A DNA stretch of 64,000 bases, from NCBI RefSeq assembly GCF_029581275.1, contig NZ_CP120742.1, forward strand, positions 4,014,001 through 4,078,000. Direction: 5' to 3'. Below the pieces are notes generated by a model. That model made no database searches. It was given only the letters and a program-made list of their open reading frames with translations, and was not told where the DNA came from. Within the stretch, counting starts at the first letter, position 1. Each line of letters opens with the position of its first letter. Positions 1 through 6,706 of this stretch are shown piece by piece. Source of the DNA: Micromonospora sp. WMMD1155 (GTDB lineage: Bacteria; Actinomycetota; Actinomycetes; Mycobacteriales; Micromonosporaceae). Made by a program: the position numbers and the translations under genes.

Positions 1-336
1 GCGCTGACTCCTCGGCAGCTCACGGACGAGCCGCCACAACGCGTCGCGCTCGGCCACCGTGGCCGCCTCGTCCGCGGCACCCGCCCGGTCGGTCACCGCC
101 GCGACCGACACCTCCCGACTGCTCCGCCGCCGCCACCACGAGTGGTGGGCGTTGACGAGCATCCGCCGGACGTACGCGTCCGGCCGGTCCGTCCGGGAGA
201 TGCGCCCCCAGCGGGCGTACGCCCGCGCGAGGACCTCCTGGACCAGGTCCTCGGCCCGATGCTCGTCATCGGTCAGCAGTCGGGCGAGCCGCACCAGCGC
301 CGAAGTGCGAGCGAACGCGTACTCCTCGAACGTCAC
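1..336 (-). CDS. ECF sigma factor, SigE-like family (3' end outside window)
   Basis: The minus strand from a GTG at 336 reads VTFEEYAFARTSALVRLAR and continues in frame to the window edge (112 codons). Region 2 of ECF sigma factors is visible (LTDDEHRAEDLVQEVLARAY, with the conserved D-L-V-Q-E core), followed by the RRMLVNAHHSWWRR segment typical of the actinobacterial SigE-like group. The protein should bind RNA polymerase core and direct it to a small stress regulon. The gene runs out of the window before the region 4 DNA-binding helix is complete, so the C-terminus and any downstream anti-sigma or membrane partner cannot be judged. Confidence 0.85.
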   Translation of the reverse strand, partial: MTFEEYAFARTSALVRLARLLTDDEHRAEDLVQEVLARAYARWGRISRTDRPDAYVRRMLVNAHHSWWRRRSSREVSVAAVTDRAGAADEAATVAERDALWRLVRELPRSQR

Positions 337-436
337 GCCCTATTAACGCCGTAGGTCGACCGTCCCGTAGACATCGGTTGGGCGGTTCTTGCTTCGGTTA
401 GCCCGGCGCGGCGCGTACTCCAATTGCAGGCCCCGG

Positions 437-967
437 TTACGTTCGGCGCTCGTCGTTGCTGGTGGTCATGGCCATGCCGAACAGATTGACCAGGCGGTAC
501 CTCAACACTCGGGCCTGCCCCAGGGAGAGCCTAAGCTCGGCTGCGGCGTCACCCTCCATGCTCGTCAAGCTCACCATCGGTCCGGTGGCAGAGTGCAACG
601 CTTGCACCAGGGCCATCTCAACGATGGAGCTTTCCGGTCGGTTGGTGTCCAGGATCAAATTTGGCGAGCGGTGCCGGCCCCTGTGGTCGCAGCCGCCACG
701 ATCGCACCAGCGAGGGTGGCTCGGGTCGGCGGGTTCGGTGGCAAGGGTGCCGGTCGGGAACACGTGTACGTAGCCGCAGGGCCGCTCGACGTCGGGCGCC
801 ATGCCGACCGGCTGGGCGTTCATCCCGGCCTTGGTCGCCACAGCCGTCACGTGGATGGTGTGGGCAGGACAGGTGTACGCGCAGGCGTCGAGTGAGTCTG
901 CCGTGTACAGCTCGATGCGTACCGTCGCAGGCTCTCCGCAGACGGGCGGGGTGGGTAGGGTTCGCAC
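437..967 (-). CDS. Cys-rich hypothetical protein paired with a GntR regulator
   Basis: A 176-residue protein of unknown function. The GTG at 967 is preferred because TAGGAGG lies just upstream; an upstream in-frame start at 1051 would add an Arg/Pro-rich stretch without a ribosome site. The N-terminal part has a Cys/His cluster (VCGEPATVRIELY, then DACAYTCPAHTIHV). A second cluster, WCDRGGCDHRGRHRS, is near residue 90, so a small zinc ribbon is plausible. The C-terminal half is a predicted alpha/beta segment ending LSLGQARVLRYRLVNLF. It is transcribed away from the GntR gene at 1143 and shares the palindromic operator between them, so it is probably that repressor's target. I do not know a function. 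I recall similar proteins next to GntR genes in other actinobacteria, but could not check. Confidence 0.7.
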   Translation of the reverse strand: MRTLPTPPVCGEPATVRIELYTADSLDACAYTCPAHTIHVTAVATKAGMNAQPVGMAPDVERPCGYVHVFPTGTLATEPADPSHPRWCDRGGCDHRGRHRSPNLILDTNRPESSIVEMALVQALHSATGPMVSLTSMEGDAAAELRLSLGQARVLRYRLVNLFGMAMTTSNDERRT

Positions 968-1053
968 GGGTCGCCTCCTAGCTAGGCGATCAAGGCCCCC
1001 GGCCAGCGGCGCAATCGCTGGTCGGGGGCCGCTTCGCTCCGGCCAGGACAAAC

Positions 1054-1098
1054 GTACAGGCTCTAGACGTCTAGTAGCTAGACGTCTAGAGCCTGTAC
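1054..1098. promoter_or_regulatory. 45-bp perfect palindrome, probable GntR operator
   Basis: Two 21-bp arms (1054-1074 and 1078-1098) are exact reverse complements around the spacer TAG. Each arm contains CTAGACGTCTAG, itself a 12-bp palindrome, so the site offers two nested dimer sites. The outer ends are GTACAGG/CCTGTAC, and another GTACAG follows at 1111-1116. It lies between the divergent genes starting at 967 (minus) and 1143 (plus), the expected place for an autoregulatory operator. The assignment to this GntR protein is inferred from position. Confidence 0.75.
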
Positions 1099-1142
1099 AA
1101 CCCTGAACACGTACAGATCATGTGCGTGTCTACGCTCCGGCC

Positions 1143-1376
1143 ATGACGAGCCCGCTGTCCAGTGTGCCGATCTACCGGCAGTTGGCGGACCTGCTCGCGA
1201 AGCAGATCGAGGAAGGCAAGCTGCGCCCCGGGCAGCCGTTGCCGAGCGAGCTGCATCTACAGCAGACCTACGGCGTAGCACGGGGCACGGTACGGATGGC
1301 CATGCGCGAACTACGTGACAGAGGCCTGGTCGTCACCGTCCACGCGAAGGGCACCTTCGTTGTCGAACAGAGCTGA
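1143..1376 (+). CDS. Single-domain GntR-family transcriptional regulator
   Basis: A 77-residue winged-helix protein that is essentially only the GntR DNA-binding domain: IYRQLADLLAKQIEEG, PGQPLPSE, the recognition region YGVARGTVRMAMRELRDRGL and the wing GTFVVEQ. GntR proteins normally add a larger ligand-binding domain (FadR, HutC or YtrA types); here the stop follows the wing directly. Signal sensing must therefore be absent, done by a partner, or act through dimerisation alone. The start is ATG 1143. A GTG at 1122 would add seven residues. No clear Shine-Dalgarno precedes 1143. It probably represses itself and the divergent Cys-rich gene through the palindrome at 1054-1098. Confidence 0.88.
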   Translation: MTSPLSSVPIYRQLADLLAKQIEEGKLRPGQPLPSELHLQQTYGVARGTVRMAMRELRDRGLVVTVHAKGTFVVEQS

Positions 1377-1419
1377 CCTCGGCTGACGCTGCGTCTTCCT
1401 CGGTGAGCACCTGGCGGTG

Positions 1420-1806
1420 TCAGATCTGCTGGACGATCTGGATCGGGTTGCCGTCCGGGTCGGCCACCCAGGCGATCAGCAGGCGATCGAGCCACCGGTG
1501 GGGTGCGGCCAGGGCAGGGACACCGTTCGCCGTGAGTTCGGCGTACGCGGCGGCGGTGTCGTCGGTCCAGAGGATCACCGCGGCCCGCTGGCCGTGGGGT
1601 ACGGGGTCGAGCCCGTGGTCATCGCGGGTGGAGGACACCGAGGCGATGCCGATCTTGTAGGCGTCGAGCACGAGATCGACGTGAATGGGCTCGCCCTCGG
1701 TCGGCACCCGGAAGGTCTCGGCGAAGCCGAGGCCCGCGTAGAACTCTGCCGTGCGCGTAACGTCCTCGCTGAAGAGGATCACCTGAGGAGTGCGGAACAT
1801 CGACAC
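1420..1806 (-). CDS. VOC (glyoxalase/bleomycin-resistance fold) family protein
   Basis: 128 residues with the vicinal-oxygen-chelate pattern: FRTPQVILFSEDVTRTAEFY, LGFAETFRVP, a central AAVILWTDD strand and the C-terminal signature VADPDGNPIQIVQQI. Members of this length act as dimers in metal-dependent isomerases, dioxygenases or antibiotic-binding proteins; nothing here fixes the substrate. The start is GTG 1806 or ATG 1800. It sits alone in the accessory stretch next to tRNA-Arg, between the GntR pair and gene remnants, so it may be acquired cargo. Confidence 0.8.
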   Translation of the reverse strand: MSMFRTPQVILFSEDVTRTAEFYAGLGFAETFRVPTEGEPIHVDLVLDAYKIGIASVSSTRDDHGLDPVPHGQRAAVILWTDDTAAAYAELTANGVPALAAPHRWLDRLLIAWVADPDGNPIQIVQQI

Positions 1807-1968
1807 GGGCCGACGCTATCAGCGCACGGGAGCCGCGATGTGCGCGCTGGCAGCTACAGCCCAGGGCTTGACGTGGTCGCCGCTGAGTTTTGCCGTTGGA
1901 CGGGCGGATCCGCTTCGACTGTGCCAGGGTCCTGTGTCTCGTGGGAGCGGCCGTCCGGTCGTTCTTCG

Positions 1969-2259
1969 TTATCGCCCCAAGACCCGCAGCGCCTCGCTGG
2001 CTACCTGCGGGGACGCGACGGGAGCCCACGCAGCGAACAGCTCGCGGAAGTACGCCCCATGCTTATCGAGCACCGAACGATCGTGCTCGAAGACGTCTAG
2101 TTCGTTGACGATGCTCAGATCGACAAAGGATTGGAGCTGAACCGGGGTCGGCGTCCTGAGCTCCTTGGTAAAGCGGTCGAAGACCTCACCGGTCGTCGCC
2201 AGGCCCCGCCACGTGCGTGTGCGGTCACCGGCGGCGTACAAGTAGACGAGTACGAGGGC
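1969..2259 (-). pseudogene. Gene remnant, unidentified protein (C-terminal part)
   Basis: From about 2259 to the TAA at 1969 the minus strand encodes a protein-like sequence (YLYAAGDRTRTWRGLATTG, later NELDVFEHDRSVLDKHGAYF, FRELFAAWAPVASPQVASE). Upstream of about 2259 the frame continues only as the antisense of a methyltransferase fragment and has no credible start. I read it as the 3' part of a gene whose 5' end was replaced. The family was not recognised. It meets the methyltransferase remnant head to head at a junction near 2255-2262. Confidence 0.45.
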
Positions 2260-2595
2260 GTCAATGTCATTGCGGTCGATTCCTCCGAGGCGATGCGTGC
2301 TCGCTCGGTGTACCAGCCCGTGGCCCCCGGCGATGCCGCGCACATCTCGCTTGACGACGACAGCGTCGACGCCGTCTGGATCTCCACCGTCATCCACCAC
2401 GTGCCCGACCTTGCCGCCGCGGCCCACGAACTGCGCCGAGTTCTGCGCCTCGGCGCCCCGCTGCTGATCCGCTCCGCATTCGCCGGAAGGCACCAGGCAA
2501 TCACCCTCTTCCGATACTTCCCGGAAGCCGTCCGCGTGCCTCCGACGTCACTGGAACACGCGGTGCCGGCGCGGGAGGCCGCTGGCCTGCGGTGA
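2260..2595 (+). pseudogene. Truncated SAM-dependent methyltransferase remnant
   Basis: In the plus frame the sequence VNVIAVDSSEAMRARSV, then DDDSVDAVWISTVIHHV, then HELRRVLRLGAPLLIRSAFA, corresponds to motifs post-I to III of class I methyltransferases. The SAM-binding glycine loop (motif I, normally VLDxGxGTG) is absent because homology starts at about 2260. The C-terminal third is also missing: after LFRYFPEAVRVPPTSLEHAV the frame ends within 15 residues, just before tRNA-Arg. It cannot be a working enzyme. The truncation at both ends, beside a tRNA, fits decayed integrated DNA. Confidence 0.65.
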
Positions 2596-2603
2596 ATAAC
2601 GGT

Positions 2604-2675
2604 GCGCCCGGCAGGATTCGAACCTGCGGCCTTGGGATTAGAAGTCCCCTGCTCTATCCGCTGAGCTACGGGCGC
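2604..2675 (-). tRNA. tRNA-Arg (anticodon TCT)
   Basis: The minus strand folds as a 72-nt cloverleaf: acceptor GCGCCCG pairing with CGGGCGC, D-arm GCTC/GAGC, anticodon loop CTTCTAA (anticodon TCT), T-arm GCAGG TTCGAAT CCTGC. CCA is not encoded. The first anticodon-stem pair (G-A) is mismatched; the remaining pairs are good. Its 3' end faces the accessory patch at 1-2.6 kb, the side where integrative elements using a tRNA attachment site would insert, but no second copy of the tRNA 3' end was found to the left. Confidence 0.97.
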
Positions 2676-2835
2676 GTGTGGCGTGGGTGTCGCGCCCAGA
2701 GGGTACCGCCGTCCGGCTGTCCGGCGGCGTAAAGGGTGCCCGCGTCCACGTTGCCGAGCAGGGTCTCACGTCGGCCGTGCGGCGGGCATCCGGGTTACCC
2801 GGAAGCGGGGTGACCGTGGACCGTACCGTTGCCTG

Positions 2836-3531
2836 GTGTTGCTGGATTCCGACGCCGAGAGCGCCGTCGCCTACGAGCTGTGCCAGGTCGTCGGTCGCGC
2901 CATCCTGCCGTACCGGTCGGGCGACGCCTTCGGCACCGCCTTCTTCCTCCGTGACGGCGACGACCCGGTGGGGGAGTCGTTGCTGACGGCGGCCGACCTG
3001 GTGGGCGCGTCGGGCGGGGAGCTGGGGTTGCGGGCGAGCGTCACCGAACCGGCCGGGGTCGCCCCGGCGGTCGTCGCCGAGGCCGAGATCGTGCCCGGTT
3101 GGGCCCGTTTCCCGGGCGACGGGGTCGCGGTGTTGCCGACCGCCGGCCTGCACCGCTACGCGGGCGACGGCGGCTGGCGCTGGCGCGTCCAGCCGGTACC
3201 GGCGGGGATCGCCGCCGGGCCCGAGGTGGTCGCCCGCCTCGGCGCCGACGCCGGTTCCGCTTTCGTGCTGGCCCTTGGGGTACGCGAAGACGGCTCCCGG
3301 CCGCTGGAGGTCGCGATCGAGCGCGTCGTCCGCGACGCCGACGCCGTGCGGATCACTACCGAACTGCCACCCGGGTACGTCGGCGCGCCGGTCTTCATCG
3401 TGCAGCCCGACGCGACGGGGGAGGTCTCGCCGTACTGCCTCGGGCTGGTACTACCCGGCGTCGACGGTCACCGGGTGGCGACGTTCGACCGGATCCGCGC
3501 TGTTCTCCCGGTGATGCCCGGCGACGTCTGA
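2836..3531 (+). CDS. Hypothetical protein, possibly a degenerate trypsin-like fold
   Basis: About 231 residues from the GTG at 2836 (VLLDSDAESAVAYELCQVVG). The longer open frame upstream is Arg-rich and overlaps the intergenic region after tRNA-Arg. The sequence GDAFGTAFFLRDGD followed later by PPGYVGAPVFIVQPDATGEV recalls the first and last beta-strands of trypsin-like proteases, where GTGF and GxSGxP motifs occur, but no His-Asp-Ser triad is evident (G-A-P-V instead of G-S-G/A-P). It may be a non-catalytic member or an unrelated beta protein. No function is assigned. Confidence 0.6.
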   Translation: MLLDSDAESAVAYELCQVVGRAILPYRSGDAFGTAFFLRDGDDPVGESLLTAADLVGASGGELGLRASVTEPAGVAPAVVAEAEIVPGWARFPGDGVAVLPTAGLHRYAGDGGWRWRVQPVPAGIAAGPEVVARLGADAGSAFVLALGVREDGSRPLEVAIERVVRDADAVRITTELPPGYVGAPVFIVQPDATGEVSPYCLGLVLPGVDGHRVATFDRIRAVLPVMPGDV

Positions 3532-3560
3532 GCCGCGTCCCGGACCGCCACCCACTCTGC

Positions 3561-4556
3561 TCAGCCGCGCTGGTTGGGCACACGCTTCTGGTCGGCGGGG
3601 GCGGTGGGGCCGGCGGCGAGGAACGCCTCGGCCCAGCGGCCCACCTCGTCGAAGACCTTCTTCCGTACGGCCGGGCCGGAGAGGGTCAGGTCGTGCAGCC
3701 CGCCGTCAAAGCGGGCGAGGGTGACGTGGCGGCCGAGGCGGGGCGCGTACCGGACCATGTGTTCGACGTCCAGCACGGCGTCGGCCAGTGTCGCGTTGTC
3801 GTGCCAGCGGGTGCCCCGGAAAGAGCGGGTCGAGCAGGCCAGCAGCACCGGCACCTGGATGTCCAGCCCGGCGCGCAGCCGGCGTTGACCGGTGCGGATC
3901 GCGTTCAGCCAGCCGGCCCGGACCGGGAACCCGGCGAGGGGCTTCCACGCCAGGTCATAGGTCCATTCGCCGCGGTGGTCGGCGTGGATGCTCTCGCCGT
4001 ACACCGTGCCGAGCCCGAACGGCAGGATGCGGTGCGGCGCCCTGCGGCCCAGCCGGGAGACGGCGGCCGCGAGGGGTCGGCGGACCGCCCAGGGTGCGTT
4101 CAGGTCGAAGAACGGGCTGTTCAGCACCAGGCCGTCGACGGTGCCGGAGTCGCGGCGGGCGCCCGCCCAGAGCGAGAGGATCAGGCCGCCGGTGGAGTGG
4201 CCCATCGCCAACAGGGTGTCGTGGCCGTCGTACTTGCGGATGATCTCGGCGGCGGCGTCCAGTTCGGGGAAGTAGTCGCTGATGTCGTGGCAGAAGTTCG
4301 GAGTCTGGCCGGGGAGCAGACTGCGACCGTATTTGCGCAGGTCGAGCGCGTAGAAATCCCAGCCACGCTCGGCGAAGAAGTCCGCCAGGTGGGTCTGGAA
4401 GAAGTAGTCGACGAACCCGTGCACGTAGAGCACGGCCCGCCCGGTGGGGCGCTCGGCGCGCCGTCGGACCAGTGTCGCGACGACGGGGCCCTCGTCGTCG
4501 GTGCCCAGGTCGATCGTCTGCCGCTCGTACGGCGGCCCCAACACGTCCGGTTCCAC
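3561..4556 (-). CDS. Alpha/beta hydrolase, monoacylglycerol lipase/lysophospholipase type
   Basis: 331 residues if started at GTG 4556 (VEPDVLGPPYERQTIDLG); an ATG at 4598 would add 14 basic residues. The fold is clear: strand 3 and oxyanion region AVLYVHGFVDYFFQ, the nucleophile elbow GHSTGG (Ser), and the catalytic His near the C-terminus in FDGGLHDLTLS. ALDLRKYGRS and LNSPFFDLN match the serine aminopeptidase S33/monoacylglycerol lipase branch. No signal peptide is visible, so it should act in the cytoplasm on small ester substrates. It is convergent with the preceding hypothetical gene. Confidence 0.85.
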   Translation of the reverse strand: MEPDVLGPPYERQTIDLGTDDEGPVVATLVRRRAERPTGRAVLYVHGFVDYFFQTHLADFFAERGWDFYALDLRKYGRSLLPGQTPNFCHDISDYFPELDAAAEIIRKYDGHDTLLAMGHSTGGLILSLWAGARRDSGTVDGLVLNSPFFDLNAPWAVRRPLAAAVSRLGRRAPHRILPFGLGTVYGESIHADHRGEWTYDLAWKPLAGFPVRAGWLNAIRTGQRRLRAGLDIQVPVLLACSTRSFRGTRWHDNATLADAVLDVEHMVRYAPRLGRHVTLARFDGGLHDLTLSGPAVRKKVFDEVGRWAEAFLAAGPTAPADQKRVPNQRG

Positions 4557-4641
4557 GACCGCGACGCTACGCCGCCAACCTACCCAGCGGTAGCCCACGG
4601 GTGGGCCCGCCCTGCTGCCCCCGCTCCCGCCCGTCGCCGTC

Positions 4642-4760
4642 CCTGCCCGGCCTGTCCCCGGCGCTGCCTTCCCCGTTCCCGCCCGGCCCGTTCCTGCCCG
4701 GCCCGTCCCCGGCGCTGCCTTCCCCGTCCCTGCCGGGCCTGTCCCCGGCCCCGCCTGCCC
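4642..4760. repeat. C-rich low-complexity tract with a 51-bp direct repeat
   Basis: The strand reads almost only CCCGGCC, CCTGTCCCC and GCCTTCCCCG words. A 35-bp block beginning CCTGCCCGG at 4642 recurs with a few changes 51 bp later at 4693. It is non-coding and sits upstream of the hydrolase gene and directly before the inverted repeat at 4764. Similar tracts occur at 6.4, 9.7 and 14.3 kb. Confidence 0.6.
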
Positions 4761-4763
4761 CGG

Positions 4764-4836
4764 TCGATCATGGAGTTGTGGTGGTCTGCAGAAAGGGCTT
4801 TCCTGGATGTAGTGCCCACCACAACTCCATGATCGA
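4764..4836. repeat. Long inverted repeat, palindromic intergenic element
   Basis: A 21-bp arm at 4764-4784 (core ATCATGGAGTTGTGGTGG) is repeated exactly as its reverse complement at 4816-4836, separated by 31 nt. As RNA it would form a strong stem-loop, and it lies between two genes on the minus strand (hydrolase downstream, hpf upstream), so it may terminate transcription from hpf. The outer edge CATGATCGACTCGG (4828-4841) also occurs at 10535-10548 at the edge of another inverted repeat, which argues for a dispersed element rather than a simple terminator. Confidence 0.7.
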
Positions 4837-4853
4837 CTCGGAGGGGTGGGGAC

Positions 4854-5294
4854 TCAGGTCAGTTCCGCGTCGGCCCGGCTCGGGTCGGCGGCGGGAATCT
4901 GCTCCTGGTCGTCGGCCGGGTCCGGCTCGCCCTGCGGCTGCGGGATGTCGCGCAGGTGCTTGTTGTGCCGGGGCTCCTGGCGGGTCTTCGCGTCGTTGAG
5001 CCGGCGGCGCAGGTCGTCGCGGACGTCGTTGAGCGCGGCGTGCAGGTCCTCCTCGGCCGAAGTGGTGACGATCTTCTGTCGGCCGGCGATCCAGCACTCC
5101 AGGGTGACCTTCTGGCCGCGGGCCTCCCGGTCCTTGACCGACACCTCCAGTTCGGTGGCGTCGGCGTGGAAGCCGGCCAGCCGCGCGTCGAGGGTGGCGA
5201 ACTGCTCCGCGATCCAGTTGCGGTCGCCCTGCGAGAACCCGGCACCGACCCGCAGACACTCGGCCACGGTGGCGGGGTTGGCCACGGCGCTCAT
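4854..5294 (-). CDS. HPF/RaiA-family ribosome-associated protein
   Basis: 146 residues from ATG 5294 (MSAVANPATVAECLRVG) with a GAGG about ten bases upstream. The core DATELEVSVKDREARGQK, VTLECWIAGRQKIVTTSA and the helix EEDLHAALNDVRDDLRRRL match the beta-alpha-beta-beta-beta-alpha fold of hibernation/translation-inhibitor proteins that bind the 30S decoding region. The tail is charged (QPQGEPDPADDQEQIP) and there is no second dimerisation domain as in long HPF, so it is a short or atypical member. It is divergent from ssb across a 303-bp region that contains DnaA-box-like sequences. Confidence 0.75.
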   Translation of the reverse strand: MSAVANPATVAECLRVGAGFSQGDRNWIAEQFATLDARLAGFHADATELEVSVKDREARGQKVTLECWIAGRQKIVTTSAEEDLHAALNDVRDDLRRRLNDAKTRQEPRHNKHLRDIPQPQGEPDPADDQEQIPAADPSRADAELT

Positions 5295-5597
5295 CGCCGC
5301 GCCTCGGAAGCGTTCGCGGAGCCGATGGTAGTGATCATCATGGCGCTGACCTCTCGTCGACGTGGAGCTGTCGGTGGTGCGTTGATCAAATCCATACCCA
5401 GTTCGGGCGGCACCGGAAACCGCCGACCGGCAGAACGGACGGTCGGCCGTACCACATCCGGACATGATCAGGCCTTTGTCCACAGGTGGGTTCGTCGTCC
5501 ACAGGGCGCGGGCGGGCGCTGGCGACGGTCGCCCGCGGCGCACAGGCTCGGTGTCGAGTCGACTCGCGCTGGCAGGCCCCGATCCCCTGGAGGAACG
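5295..5597. promoter_or_regulatory. Divergent hpf-ssb intergenic region with two DnaA-box-like sites
   Basis: This 303-bp region separates hpf/raiA (minus) from ssb (plus). It holds TTGTCCACA at 5476-5484, which equals the preferred actinomycete DnaA box as I know it, and TCGTCCACA at 5495-5503, one mismatch away, both on the plus strand 19 bp apart. A relatively AT-rich patch (GATCAAATCCATAC, near 5384) is a candidate promoter region for either gene. A good ribosome site (CTGGAGGAACG) precedes ssb. No LexA-type operator was recognised. Confidence 0.5.
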
Positions 5598-6344
5598 ATG
5601 TTCGATACTTATGTAACTATTGTCGGTAATGTTCTGACGGCGCCCGAGTGGCGGCGCACGACCCAGAGCAACACCCTGGTGGCCAACTTCAAGGTCGCCT
5701 CAACCGCCCGGCGGCTCGACCGCGACAGCGGCCGGTGGGTCGACGGCAACTCGCTGCGCGTCCGCGTCAACTGCTGGCGCAAGCTCGCCGAAGGGGTGGC
5801 CGCCTCGGTCATGGTCGGCGATCCGGTCGTGGTCTGCGGCCGCCTCTACACCCGCGACTGGACCGACGACGCCGGCAACCACCGCACCCTCTACGAGCTG
5901 GAGGCCGTGGCCGTCGGCCATGACCTGTCCCGGGGTCGCGCCCGGTTCCTGCGCAACCGGCCCAGCGTCACGACCAGCACCGTGGAGGACGCGGAGGCTG
6001 AAAGCCGGGTCCACGGCGAGCAGACCGAGCCCGTGCCGGCTGAGCAGGCACCTGTGCTGCCCGACGACCGCGCGCTGGACGACGAGTTCGAGCTGCCCGA
6101 CTACGTGGCGGTGCGCACCAGCCCGTTCCTCGACGCCGATATCGCCGCCGACGGTGGCCGGATCGGGCAGGCCAGCGTCCCGCCGGACCTCGACGACGAG
6201 TTCGCCCCGCCACCCGGCGAGGACGACCACACCGACGACGACCCGGACGACGAGTTGGGCTCGGCACCCGACGAGGGCCAGCCGGATCCGGCGCCGACCG
6301 GTCGGGGGCGGCGTGGCCGTGGTCGGGTGCCGCAGCCGGCGTGA
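5598..6344 (+). CDS. ssb: Single-stranded DNA-binding protein (SSB paralogue with long acidic linker)
   Basis: 248 residues. Residues 1-110 are an OB-fold SSB domain (MFDTYVTIVGNVLTAPEWRR, ANFKVASTARR, LRVRVNCWRKLAEGVAAS, GDPVVVCGRLYTRDW). It binds single-stranded DNA as an oligomer in replication or repair. The remaining 140 residues are disordered and acidic (DDEFELPDYV, EDDHTDDDPDDELG) but end in a basic GRGRRGRGRVPQPA rather than the acidic DDDxPF-like tip that recruits partner proteins in housekeeping SSB. It is therefore probably a second, SsbB-type copy. The first codons are unusually A/T-rich for this genome (TTC GAT ACT TAT GTA ACT ATT). Confidence 0.88.
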   Translation: MFDTYVTIVGNVLTAPEWRRTTQSNTLVANFKVASTARRLDRDSGRWVDGNSLRVRVNCWRKLAEGVAASVMVGDPVVVCGRLYTRDWTDDAGNHRTLYELEAVAVGHDLSRGRARFLRNRPSVTTSTVEDAEAESRVHGEQTEPVPAEQAPVLPDDRALDDEFELPDYVAVRTSPFLDADIAADGGRIGQASVPPDLDDEFAPPPGEDDHTDDDPDDELGSAPDEGQPDPAPTGRGRRGRGRVPQPA

Positions 6345-6706
6345 CCGGCTGGTCGGTTCGGGCTCCCGACCGAGCAGTGTGAGGTCGCGGGTGCTCCGGT
6401 GACGCGCCGCGGCAAGGCGCTGCACTGCTGGGCGCTGCACGGCAGGGCAGGGCGCTGCATTGCTGGGCAGGGCGTGACAGGGCAGGGCGACAGGGCAGGG
6501 CGCGGCAGGGCAGGGCGCGGTTCGGTGGTGCGCTGGGCATCAACGGGGGCGGGGTGGCGGCGCCAGCGGCGTCGTCACCCCGCGTGGCGGCAGCCACGGG
6601 GCTGCTCCCGCCCGGTACGCGCTGTCCGCTCGCGGATGGTGAGGCACCGTGGGCCGGGCCGGTTCACGGGGTGCTCGTCTAGGCTGGCCGGCCGGAGGTG
6701 GTGCGG
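6345..6706. other. Gene-free GC-rich stretch with GCAGGGC low-complexity repeats
   Basis: This 362-bp interval contains a tract of GCAGGGCAGGGC and GCGCTGCA words (about 6410-6525) and then unique GC-rich sequence leading to the cobD ribosome site at 6694-6698. Open frames here have repeat-driven composition (Arg/Gly/Cys) and no protein-like character. I looked for conserved cobalamin-riboswitch boxes upstream of cobD and did not see them. Confidence 0.5.

Noticed and set aside
2604..2675. Attachment-site duplication from tRNA-Arg
   Set aside because: I searched 1-2600 for the T-arm/acceptor sequence by eye and found no second copy, so no intact element is claimed.
3561..4556. The alpha/beta hydrolase as the missing kynurenine formamidase
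   Set aside because: It belongs to the monoacylglycerol-lipase branch and lies 37 kb from the operon; bacterial formamidases of this pathway are usually metal-dependent cyclase-like proteins.
3099..4832. A 577-codon plus-strand frame across the hydrolase gene
   Set aside because: Antisense of the alpha/beta hydrolase with Arg/Pro-rich ends formed by the C-rich repeat.
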